NCBI GenBank assembly: GCA_021904315.1
Contig: CM038912.1
Coordinates: forward strand, 17,757,061 to 17,821,060
DNA from: Sphagnum magellanicum
Taxonomy: Eukaryota; Streptophyta; Sphagnopsida; Sphagnales; Sphagnaceae
DNA: 64,000 nt
Reading direction: 5' to 3'
In this document: one piece after another, positions 24,440 to 35,090 of the stretch
Position numbering within the stretch: the first letter of the stretch is position 1
Layout: each line of letters begins with the position of its first letter
Notes under the pieces: generated by a model
Seen by the model: only the letters and a program-made list of their open reading frames with translations
Database searches by the model: none
What the model was told of the DNA's origin: nothing
Position numbers and translations under genes: made by a program

Positions 24440-24900
24440 TTTCTAGCCTCTTTACTTGAGTGTTTATTTCACATTTTTCTTTGCTTTTGTGTTTTGTGTT
24501 TGTTCCTAGCCTTGCGTTGCTTCTACTTGCTCCTCGCCTTGCATTGTGTTGCTTTCGCTTACTCTTCATCTTGCATTGTTGCAAGTCACTTCTCGTGTTG
24601 TTGTTGGTTGCTGGTCACCTTGCGTTGCTACTATTCGCTATTCACCTTGGTTGTTGTTGCTCACTACTCGCCTTGGTTGTTGCTACTTGTTGCTCGTCTT
24701 ATGTTGTTGTTGTTCGTTTGAGGTTGTTGTTGCTTATTCCTTGCCTTGTGTTGTTGCTGCTTGTTCCTTGCCTTGCATTGTTGTTGCTTATTCAAGTACT
24801 CATCTCACCTTCCCTTGTGTTGTTGCTACTCACTCTTTGCTTTGCGTTGTTACTGCTTATTCCCTGCTTTGTGTTATTGTTGTTACTTGTTGGGGTGTTA
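24440..24900 (+). repeat. Degenerate ~30-bp tandem repeat inside the hAT element
   Basis: Some 14 variants of a unit like CCTTGCGTTGTTGCTGCTTATTC follow one another. The stretch is low-complexity TTG/CTT-rich, so it gives long leucine-rich open frames in all three plus frames. These are not real genes. It lies between the left terminus and the transposase remains. Confidence 0.75.
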
Positions 24901-25274
24901 TATTCCCCCCTTTTTTACCATGTGCAAGTTGGAGCTTGGAGCACAAGGTTAAAAAAAGAAAAAAAAGGTAGGTTTTTTTAAACCTTTTTTTATTCAATAG
25001 TTTTGTTGTTTTGTTTTGATGTTTTTGGTTTTGTCTAATTTAGTTTTTTTTTTCAACTTTTTTTTTTTTTTTTTTGATTGTAAGGTTCCTTGAACTCATT
25101 TACGATTTAATGTTGCATTTCATTTTTGTAAATGCCCTTTGTAAACGTTTTTTGTAATTTTCAAATGCCTTTGTAAAGTTGTTTATTGGTAATTTAGAAG
25201 TTTGCATAAGTTTGCATATTATTGTTTGGTTGTTTTTGCCAGTCACTTTGTAGAATTTCATCTTGTAACTAATT

Positions 25275-27520
25275 ATGGAAGAGTCATCCCAAAATGAAAA
25301 CACAATGAATAATAATGATGAAATATATTTAAATGATGTTGTAATGGAAGAGGAGATAACGGAAGAAGACTCTAGAATCTAGCCAAGGATGCAAACAAAA
25401 GAAAATATTAATACAAATGAGGGGAAAGAAAAAATGAAAAAAAATTCAAAGAAAAAAGTGGAGACAAGATAGTAAAAATGCATTATGATGGTCATTTTAT
25501 TGTGTAAATGAAAATAAACAAGTAGATGTTAAGTGTTATTAATTGATGAGATGCATTATATGTTATGCTAGTTTAGTTTAATAACAAATGCCAAAACATA
25601 AGCAAGGAAAAGTTTTAATATTGTATAGTTTACAAATGGAATTATTGCATTAAAAAAACATGTTTATGAAAACCATTATATGATTGTGAAAATATTTGAA
25701 AAAGAAATAAACAATTTATTAAAAGAACTTCATGGGAAAAAACTTGCAAAGAAAAGGCCTCATGTAAATGGAACTATTATCTCTAACTTTTTTGCTACCA
25801 AGGATTCTTAGAGGAAAGATGATGTGTAGCATAAGCAATTTTTGGAAGATTTACCTCTTTTAATTGTAAAAAATTATTTGCTAATGCTTCTTGTTGAAAG
25901 CTAGTGGTTAAAAAGGTTTAGTCTATGTTTATGTCCAAAGGTTATTTTACTTTCTAGGAAACAATTTTCAAGATAAATTTGGCCAAAGTTGGTGGAAAAA
26001 GCTAAATAATTATATGTCCTACTTGCTTTAGTAGATTATTATTCTATAATAGCAAGTTTTGATTTGTGGATGTCAAAAGGGGCTTATGACATTTCTGCCT
26101 TTGTTGTTAAAATTTTGGGGGTTGATTGATAGCCAAAACATATTACAATTGGGCTTCTTGAAACATCTAATAGCTTTAGGCATGCATTAGCCAAAGACTT
26201 GATTGAGTTGTTAAACAAATATGACTTGAGGAAAAAAATCATTGTTTATGTTAAAGATGAAAGATTTAATTTAAATATTATGATTGTAACCTTAAAATCT
26301 ATTATAACTTGTGATATTTTAAGTTTGACAAAAAAATTTCAAGGTAATTGTTTTGGCTATGCATTCTCTAAGGCTTGTCAATATGTTTCACTTGATGAAA
26401 AAGTTTGTAATGCTTTGAATATGTATTGGTCAAAATTGCCCAATTTGACCTATGGAAATGCATAACTTGGTTGAAAAAATCAGACAGGGGTAGATAAGAA
26501 TGGAACAAGGCTTATGTAAATTCGAATATACTTCAAATAAAATTAAATGCTTTAGTTAAAACAAGGCTATTATCAAAACTTTAATATTTCCTTATTTATT
26601 ATTTTTGTTGAGATTCGTTAAAATGTAGATAATGATCATTTGCTATTTTTTTCTTTGTAGGTTTGCTAATAAAATCATTATTTTTCAAGAAGTTATGTAG
26701 TTCAAAAATACTATAATGTTTTGTTATAGTAGGCATAGTTTAATGATGATAACAATTAGAATTCCACCCCCTTTGACATGGCAAATTTGTCAAATTGTTG
26801 TTGATTACCTCTTCCTTGTTGTAACTACTTGTGTTCTAAACCAATCTAGGGGACATTGGTTGTTAAGTGATGCCTTTCATTTTGCCATTTCCATGAGCTT
26901 GAAATTGATAAAAGAATCAGAAAATGCACCATCTTTTCAAACCTTAATGAAAAGGATTCTATTAATTTGCATGACCTTTAACATTAGAAAAAAGGTTTGT
27001 GGACTTTTTCCTTTTTGAAGAAATTTGATGAAAAAAAGGCACATGATATGTTAGCTTTATTCCTAGACCGAAGAGTTTAAAAGTTTCCATTTAGTGTCTT
27101 CTTTCATTGGTCATGATCAAGGAGTAGTAAGTGTTGAGTAATACCATACAATGTCATTATATCCTATGTTCATGAAATGTTACTATCACTTGTATCCATC
27201 AATAGAATTTGATAATGATTTTATTGATTAGAGAGTGGATGATGACAATAATTTGGATATTTTTCAAATGACAACATGGGGTATTGATTTAGCAAATAAT
27301 TTTTTTAAAATTAAGAACTGTTGATTTTCCCGTGTTATTAGGTAGATGTGAAGGAGATCAAGCATCCCCTTCAATGGTGCGAGAAACATGAAGCCACGTT
27401 TCCCACAATTGGGTTTCTTGTTCATCAAATTTTAAGGATTGTTGATTCTCAAATAGAGACTAAAAGGATCTATTCCTTGGTTGGAATCCTCATTAATTTG
27501 AGAAAATGTTGTTTATAATT
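25275..27520 (+). pseudogene. Decayed hAT transposase
   Basis: Fragments occur in the right order for a BED-finger hAT transposase. A degenerate BED-type finger lies around 25.48-25.69 kb, where GIIALKKHVYENH matches the finger's His side. A middle block at 26.1-26.46 kb includes IELLNKYDLRKKIIVYVKDE and FQGNCFGYAFSKACQY. A block at 26.7-27.0 kb includes GHWLLSDAFHFAISMSLKLI. The C-terminal dimerisation region at about 27.34-27.5 kb reads HPLQWCEKHEATFPTIGFL then SQIETKRIYSLVGIL. Multiple frameshifts and stops interrupt it. The coding side agrees with the element's orientation. Confidence 0.85.
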
Positions 27521-27996
27521 AGAAATTTTAGAGAAAATATTTTTTGTGAACAAAAATTGACCCAATGATTATAGAATTGGTTGTAAATCCCCTTCTAACC
27601 TTTTAGAACTTATTGGGATAGATGCAAAATTAGAAGAGGAGTTAGAACAATTTGAAAGAGCTTTTGAAAAAGATGAAATTGTGGATTTATAAATTGCTGA
27701 AAATATGTTCAAAGTTTTTTTTTGGTCCAAAAAAATGAAAAAATTCCAAAAAAAAAAATTCAAATTTCTGAAATCCAGCTTGTGAAAACCAACCAAAAAA
27801 ACCGGTTGTTCTCAAATTGTTGAAACTTGCCAAGCTTGAAAACCAAAGTTTTTTTTTGGGAAAAATTCTAATACCCATGATGGTTCTTGTACGCCCCCTA
27901 TTTTTTTTTGAAATGAAGAACCGACCTAATCCTCACATAGAAGCATAAAAACCATAACTAATGATTACCAAAAAAAGTGAAAACCGCCTAACATTG

Positions 27997-28004
27997 GTCC
28001 TTAG
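27997..28004 (+). repeat. 8-bp target-site duplication, right copy
   Basis: GTCCTTAG is the exact partner of 24113-24120. Confidence 0.92.
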
Positions 28005-31000
28005 GCACTTTGTCAAATTAGTGTGTATCATGCTTTCATCCACATTTAGATATACTTCAGATTTTGGAAACTATATGTTGTGAAGTTAAAAAATTTCTAA
28101 GTGAGATATGGCATGTGATTATATTATATTTAACATTTGTCCAAGAAATAGGTGTTAGTAGAGAAGGTGAATGGTCTGGTCTCCACTCTCTTCTCACCTA
28201 CAATGATGAAATTTATTTTCTATGATAATATCTTTAAACAAAGCTACTTTTTAAATTATAAGATGGTTAATAACTATGAAACTTAGTGTTCACTTTGTCT
28301 GATGTAAGATATATTCTTTAGTGCCATATTCAATTTCTTTTGTGCAATGACTATGTAATATGTGGCATAAACTTTAATTGTGGAACGATTAGTGTTTATA
28401 GTAAGAAATTAAACTTTAAGAGCATCTCCATTCCCATAGTAACAATCAATCTTTGATAGTTTTGTAACATGATGGTGAAAATTTTCACGTTGTGAACTAA
28501 ATATGGTCAAAATGTCAAAAGGTCATGAAGAAAACTTTGAAGAACATTTTCTTATTATGATTTTGATTAGTGATAACGATTGGATTAGATGCAAAGATTT
28601 AAATGGTCTCTCATTGTTAAAATTATTTTTTTGATGTTTCTGGGTGGATATATTGAACATTAAACATTAAGTTAAATACACCACCATTAAGGGTTGGTGT
28701 TAGCCCATATATTTGGATGCTTCAACCTATTTTTGCAAGTTCTCTTTCTTTATTTCTTATTCTTTGTTGGTTATACATGATCATGTTATTTAGGAGTTCC
28801 CAAGACATGATTTTCCCTTTGGACAACAATTTTTTAAAGAAAGGTAGTTGAAAAACATGGTCGATTCCTCTGTGAGTAGGCAATTAGAAAAATATTGTGG
28901 CAAAATGTGGTCATTTGTTCCACCCTTGTAGTTTGTGTGAGAGAAGAGTTAATGTACTATCAGCTATGTGCACACTTTTTTTTTCATCACTTAAACATGT
29001 TAGCAATCCCCCCATATTAGAAATCACATTTTTCAGGTTGGAATTTAGTGAAAATTCACCAGTAACAGAAACACTAGTGAGATTTAAAGAAGCTAGAAGT
29101 GAGAACTAGAGTTAACCAGTTGTTGATGTTAAGTAGATCCTTTGGTGTGAGTCCCTAGCAACTAAGCTATTAGTTTTTAATTTTTACAGCAACCTCCAAT
29201 TTCATTTTGGCCTAATTTTTCTAATGGACCTTGTAACATAGTAGGTATTGAAACATATTCTTTAAGTTGGTGAATTTTTGTTTTGGTCTTTCTGTTAATA
29301 CTTTCAAATTAAAAATTTGATCCAATTCCACATACAATAAACCTCTCTTATAATACACTCATTTTAATCACATTTGTGTTTGTGTCACACATTTTTTTAA
29401 ACATTCATTTTTAGTAAGAAACATCATTCTTTGGAGTCACTATCACATTTGTTTGTAGCATAAATTTTTTGCAAAGCTTTCTTTGTAAATGTGATTATAA
29501 TGGGAGAAATCCAAGGCAAATATTTAAAGTTTTGTAAATTGTAATTCCCTTTGACAACGTTAATGCTACTTTGTGTTCAAGTTGTGCAAACTAGCAACAA
29601 TGAATTTAGTCGAAGAGAGAAGAAAATACAATTTTTTAGTGCAAACAAGCAAAAAATATACGAACTTGTCAAGAAAACAGAAAATTTTAATTAAAAAAAT
29701 CTAGTTGACAAAATACACAAACTAATAGTCAAAGGAGCTCAAACTCAATATAAATTGTCACATTAAAATAGATAGAAATCACAACCTTCTTCCAATCTAA
29801 TCACATGACTAAAAGGGATAACTTATTTGCTCGATTTTCAAAAGTGTGCATAACAGGACCCAAAATTTGTGTCTGGGCATCATCCATCTTTTTCTTGAAA
29901 AGATGGATGGGGCCAGGGTAGACAAGGAAAAAAAAAAAAGTTGCACATCAGACCCATTGCTGACTTAACATCTGCAGATCGAACCGTATGAAAAAAAGAA
30001 TTCCAAACAATAATGAGATCCAAGTTCTGGTTTTTGCAAAAGACAAGTTGTGCAGTCTGGCTGCAATGGTAATCTTGTAGCATACAGACTAGTTTGATGT
30101 TGGGTGTGGTTCACAAGCAGGAGATTGGTCCTGCAGGTCTGGTTATCACAAAGTTCGAACCCCAGTCCAGACTGAGAACTGGACTGAGTACTACCTATGA
30201 ATCCAGAACTGGCCCAAAACCTGGACCTGAACAACACAACCCATTGTTCTTTGAACAGGTCAAAACTAGGTTTTGCCTTATATTCTTCAACCTGGAAAAC
30301 TTTGACAGTGTCGAGGGGGAAATTTCTTAAAGTACACACACATATATATAGTAGGCTATGCAATTGTGTCAAGACTCAAAGGATCTTCTTGTGCTAGCAA
30401 GCAATTAGATAATCAATTGACCGATCACCATTGCCAAATGATTCTACAATATCTTGTGGGTAATCCCTCTGTTAATTTGTTAAATCTAGTCTTAGATTTG
30501 ATACGCAGGTAATTTACTAATAAGCCCCTTGTCATTTATAGGGGGAACTACTTTAAAGTTTAATGCGTTATTCCCATTAATATAAGCTGTGTCCTTTTAC
30601 CTCTTTGTTCCAGCTTAGTTGGCCTTAGAAATCATGCAAGAAGGGTTGAATTAGATCAAGCAGCCTGTAAGTCAGAATTGTGCCAGGACCCCAGTTTTTC
30701 CTTGCCATAGTGAACTGATATATAAGTCCTAGCACACCATCCATTGGAAGCCTCTTATGACTGAGTTGAGGACACAAACTTGAGTTCATATGAGATTTCA
30801 GCCTGTGACCTACACCCATAAAGTATAGGTCCTGTAGGATAATAGGTGGTTACTAGGTAAGTAGATGGATGTAACTGATTAATACATTGCTAAGGGCTAG
30901 TGGATCGTGTTAGTAGGTGGATAAGCAAAAAGATTGTGAATATAATCAGTGTCAAAGCTGCCAAGATTTTTCTCTTTTTCTTCCCAAGTCCAATGCAAGC

Positions 31001-31700
31001 ATGCAATGTGCTCTTGCAGCTAAACATTAGCAGCTCTGCTATGTTGTGCTGGTCGATGGTCATGCATGCCCAACAGCAGCAGTAAATTGGCAATTAGAGT
31101 ACTTTTTGGAAGAAGATTTACACAAAAAAAACATTGTGAATCTTCTTTGGGCTGGTAGAAATGCACATCTCCAGTGGCTTGCAAGGGCACCTGTAGCAGG
31201 AAATGGCTGTTTCTTGTTGGCCAACTACAATGATTGGCCCAGGTGGTGAGAGTTAATAGTTTCTCACTTTGTATAGTCTATCTTATCTTTTCAGGTTCGA
31301 GGTCAAGCAATGGGGATGGGGCAGAAACTAAACAATGCACATTGGATGTGCTAAATACATATGCAGGGCTTGTTGGGCATGCTGTAAAAGTTGTAGACTT
31401 CCTCTTTGGGCTACTTATATATGTGTAGGTTACAAGAGTAAAACTTTGGGCAAAGGATATAGAATAAAGTGTGGTGTTGTTGAGAAACACATTGAGAGAA
31501 CCTACTGAGAATTTGAGGAACCTACTAAGTAACAATTTGGGATATTGATGGAACCATTCGGAACAACCGAAATCCCCAAAAATCTAGGGGCCTCAGTTGT
31601 GGGGGACATAGTTGTGATTAATTGATGAACTGATTGTCCATGTCTGATCTGACAAACCCAGAGGGCTTTATGCTATCTGGTGAGTACATAGATAAACGAA
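28005..31700. other. AT-rich intergenic DNA, no gene seen
   Basis: The few open frames of 60-135 codons show no family motif, no splice context and no codon-use signal that I trust. Poly-A/T tracts are common. I see nothing that marks a gene or a dated transposon. Confidence 0.5.
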
Positions 31701-31710
31701 TGCCTCTGGG

Positions 31711-31880
31711 AATGACATTAGTGTAACAGGTAAAGCACTGGGCACAAGCCAGGTGTAGTACCTGGCCTACCTGTACTAAATATAGACTGCCTAATGAGAA
31801 AGCTCACAGCACGAAATGAAAAATGATTCCCCACGTCCTCACTCCTCACCCGTGGATTTTAGAGTAATCAACATATCACA
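31711..31880 (+). mobile_element. Possible tRNA-derived SINE fragment
   Basis: TAGTGTAACAGG (31719-31730) fits the RNA polymerase III A box. GGTGTAGTACC (31752-31762) could be a worn B box about 33 bp downstream, the normal spacing for tRNA-derived SINEs. The intervening GCACTGGGCACAAGCC resembles the head of plant Au-type SINEs. No poly-T tail or target duplication was found, so the call is tentative and the end is arbitrary. Confidence 0.3.
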
Positions 31881-32653
31881 ACTGAAAATTATCCAGATCT
31901 ATCTATGAAGGAAGGTACTTTGTTTTGTTTTGTAGTTATGAGATCCACCCAACCGGCATGCTTCAGATCGTGTTCTTGGTGTCGTCTCTGGAAAGCTCTC
32001 CTTGAGGAGAGGGGTGTATGGGCTTGGTTCCATGACATTTAGACTTGTGGTGCAAAAGTTTTTGAATGTTGAATGATTTTTTCACTGAAAATTAAATTAA
32101 ATTGTAGCTGAAAATTTCAGAGGAATTGGAATGTGCCTTTGGTGTTGTTGGAAAGATCTTGATGAGAGGATTTGATGGAATTTATATGGTAAGATAAGGA
32201 TTCAGAATGTGGGAGATATTGATTTTTAAGTGATTTCTGCTACTGAAATTTCAAATAAACTCCAAAAAACCAGGTTTTGGAAGGAAAAACCAGTTGAGGA
32301 CGTGGTAATACTTGGGCCAATGGAACAGGCCACACTAGTTACTATGAAAAGCAAATGGATGTCCTCTATGATGTGGCTCATTGTGTAATTGATCTGCTTA
32401 GAAGGGCAGGTTGAATTAAATTCGCTAGAGATAATAGAACCATGTAACATAGTTAGAGCAGGTCCACCCACAGCCCCTATTTGCGCCTCTATCAGCAATT
32501 ATCAAATTCAACATAGATTGTTTAATGGTTTCCCCAGGCCCTAGGGACAAATAGGTATACAAATTTGGACAATAGAATTGAGAGACTATTTAAATACTAC
32601 CACCTAAGCCAATCAGAAGCAGTAATTTTTTTGTCTAAATGTACAGGTCCAAA

Positions 32654-33531
32654 GTCCTAACCAGGGTTGCACTTGTAAGTGTCAATAGCCGTATATACAG
32701 TGTGTAAATCCAATGTAATGTAAATCATTGACACTTACACATCCAAATTTTTTATACTTATCATGTTGCAGTGTATATATATATTTTTACACTTATATGA
32801 GGCCATTGTAAATCTAAGTCAAATACACTTAACACGGCCCCATGTAAATGTTTTGAGGCATGAAAGTGTAAATACTAAAATTATTTGTGAAGTTACCTTG
32901 TCTTTGGGCCTCCTTTCACCCCAAACCCTTCTTTCAGGGGTATCCATAAAGTAAGGAAATTTTATTAAATCTGAGAATGAAATACTGAAAATCAGCATTT
33001 AAAGCACAAGGTTCAAGATTAATTATAGTAGCTTTACAAAGTAGGAGCAGTGAAAATATATGCAGCAATAATGAAGGCGCTAAAGAAAAAGTAAAGACAG
33101 GGTGAAACTCAGTTCACCACAAAAACTGAGGTCCCCCCACCCTTAAATAATGCTAGTGTTTTCTTTTTTCTTTTTTGAATCTCACCCTATTTATGACCAA
33201 ACTTAGGGTTTCAGTGTTGCTTTCCTTATTTTATAGATAATTTTATTATATATATTTAATGACCAGACCTTCTTGCAAATTCATATGAATTAGTTGTGGG
33301 TGTATATTTTGATGTTTGTTTGTTTTGTTTTTTGCAATGGGTCATTTAGCTGACTTATTTTCAAAAACATTATGAAATCTCCCCTCCTCAAGTAGAAATC
33401 ACATTTTTTACATTGTTATATATTTACATTGTTTTATTGGACCATGTAAAACTATATATAAATATATTTATTTTTACACTTACACAGAGTGTAAGTCCTA
33501 AACCATTTACACACACAACACTGGCCCTAAC
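32654..33531. mobile_element. Short non-autonomous hAT-like element with 8-bp TSD
   Basis: The element proper is 32662-33523 (862 bp). Its left end CAGGGTTGCACTTGTAAGTG and the reverse complement of its right end CAGTGTTGTGTGTGTAAATG match at about 13 of 20 positions. Flanking 8-mers are GTCCTAAC (32654-32661) and GCCCTAAC (33524-33531), seven of eight identical. The inside has no transposase and includes a repeat shared with 33.93-34.18 kb. Size, end sequence and 8-bp duplication fit a MITE-like hAT derivative. Confidence 0.6.
32890..33140 (+). repeat. Dispersed repeat, copy 1 of a pair
   Basis: This ~250 bp is similar to 33930-34180 in the same orientation. Both have TCCATAAAGT, then AAAGTAAGGAAATT followed by TATTAAATCT, GCAGTGAA and GAAGGCGCT further on, and AAACTCAGTT. 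It lies inside the short hAT-like element, while the second copy lies inside the neighbouring candidate element. Confidence 0.75.
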
Positions 33532-33774
33532 CCACTTTCATGCTATTTCAAAGCTGTTCTTCACCCACAGTACAGTGAACAGGCCAATTTTTTTCTTATC
33601 TCTGATGGACCTGCGCTTAGGTAATTTGAATGTAGAAAGACTTTGATCAGAAAAGTAACCAAGAAAATACAACTAGATCTCCAGCTCTCACCTCTTACCT
33701 CTCACTCACAAATTGGTTTCAAGTTCAAGCTAATCTTTCACCCAGCAACTCCTACACTGATATGAAGTCTCATC

Positions 33775-34453
33775 CAGTGTGGTCGAGGTCTTTGAATTTT
33801 AAAAGAATCATCGGTTCCGGTTCTTTAGATATTCCAGAATCAGAGGACCATCAGAGAACCCATCAGAGAACCATAAGTTGTGGTTCTTTGAAAAAAATTC
33901 AGAATCAAAGAACTGGTGGTTTCCATTAAAGTTATCCATAAAGTCACCTTCTCTTTCACCCCCTATCCCCTCTGCTTTCACCCATTATCCCCTCTTTCCG
34001 CAAAGTAAGGAAATTCTATTAAATCTCAGTATGAAATGCTGAAACTCAGCACTCAATGTGGTTCGAGAGTATTTATAATAGTTGTACAGGTAGCAGCAGT
34101 GAAGGCGCTCAAGAAAGAGGGGGTAAAACTCAGTTTACGACCAAAATTGGTGGAAAAACTAGTTTGGGTCCCAGTTATTTTGTTTTGCAAAATTTCATTT
34201 CCAGTTGCGCATTTCATGCCTTATTATGACGAAACTGGCCATTCTTGCTCCCTAACTTTATTATCTCAAAAACCTTAAAGAACCACTGGTTTTGATGAAA
34301 GAACCAGCAAAAAATGGATGGTTCCCTAACTAATTTTTTGACTTTTTCATATGTTTTCATAACCATAGCTCTATATCAAACCAATTGTTTGAATATTTAT
34401 ATTTTGAGAACCTGTGAATATCTGTTCCTCGCTCAAAGAACCGCCCAACACTG
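33775..34453. mobile_element. Candidate second short hAT-like element
   Basis: The right end, read in reverse complement, is CAGTGTTGGGCGGTTCTTTG, almost the same as the end of the 3.9-kb hAT element at 24121. A weaker left end CAGTGTGGTCGAGGTCTTTG starts at 33775. Subterminal GGTTCT/AGAACC motifs are frequent. The flanks, GTCTCATC and CTGGTCTC, do not form a clean duplication, so the left boundary may be wrong or the flank has changed. It carries the second copy of the dispersed repeat (33930-34180) and no coding region. Confidence 0.5.
33930..34180 (+). repeat. Dispersed repeat, copy 2 of a pair
   Basis: This is the partner of 32890-33140, with strong similarity from AAAGTAAGGAAATT to GTAAAACTCAGTT. 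It suggests that the two short hAT-like elements share an internal sequence, and so a common source or a nested history. Confidence 0.75.
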
Positions 34454-34609
34454 CTGGTCTCTCTTCCCCCTGGATAGAACCAACAAGTGGTCACTCATGG
34501 CTCCTAACCACCAAGAGAGTCTTCATGTTCACAAGAGCTTCTAATGTTGTTCTCGCCATGCATACTCTCTTTCATATGAGAGAGCATGCAGAATGGTGGG
34601 CAACAACAA

Positions 34610-35090
34610 ATTTTTCAACCTACACAAATTGCCCAAAATTATTCGACAGAAGAAAAGTTTTCCAACCTCTCAAAGCTTTTTGAGCATCGCAATTTCTCCA
34701 GAGTGCCCAACATGTTTTGACACAAATGAAAAATTTCTTCAACCTTTATAAGGTGCCAAAAAATTTCAGGCAGAGAAAAATTTCCCGAAATGCCCAAAAT
34801 TTTCGAGCATTGGGATTTGTCCAGAGTGTTGTGCCCAAAATTGTGGGCACAAATTAAAATTTTAAACCCATATAATCTTCCTAGGCAGCTTACAAATTCC
34901 AAAAATGCCCAAATTTTTTGGAGTGTCCTGGAAAAAAAATTCTCCTGAATCTTTTTGAGCACCAAGATTTTTTGACTTCCCATACTTTTTAGCCGAAATG
35001 AAAAAAGTTCAACCTATACAATCTGCGCAAAATATGAGGCAACATAAAAATTCCCAAACTACCAAAATGTTTTCAAGGTTTAGGTAGGAG
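34610..35090 (+). repeat. Degenerate satellite-like tandem repeat, about four units
   Basis: Units of roughly 110-160 bp recur, each with CAACCTATA or a variant, GCCCAAAAT, a gap, AAAAATTCCCAAA and GAGCATTG/TTTCTCCAGAGTG. They start near 34615, 34738, 34860 and 35010 and differ strongly by indels. No gene is present. It resembles the edge of an old satellite array. Confidence 0.55.

Larger units (their letters stand above)
24121..27996 (+). mobile_element. hAT-superfamily DNA transposon, 3876 bp, with TIRs and TSD
   Basis: The left end reads CAGTGTTGGGCGGTTCTCAC. The right end, read in reverse complement, is CAATGTTAGGCGGTTTTCAC, which is 17 of 20 identical. The element is flanked by perfect GTCCTTAG duplications. 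The subterminal regions are rich in GGTTCT/AGAACC, typical of hAT subterminal repeats. A repeat-rich 5' part (24.44-24.9 kb) precedes the remains of the transposase gene (about 25.27-27.5 kb). Because the transposase has many stops, the element can no longer move by itself, but its ends look good enough to be mobilised by a related source. Confidence 0.92.

Noticed and set aside
24460-24981. Leucine-rich open frame of 173 codons, also open in the other plus frames
   Set aside because: It comes from a ~30-bp TTG/CTT-rich tandem repeat inside the hAT element. All three frames are open because of composition, and there is no homology or splice context.
30120-30185. Possible tRNA gene with a GTTCGAACCCC B-box-like stretch
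   Set aside because: No matching A box at proper spacing and no cloverleaf could be drawn, so it is likely chance.
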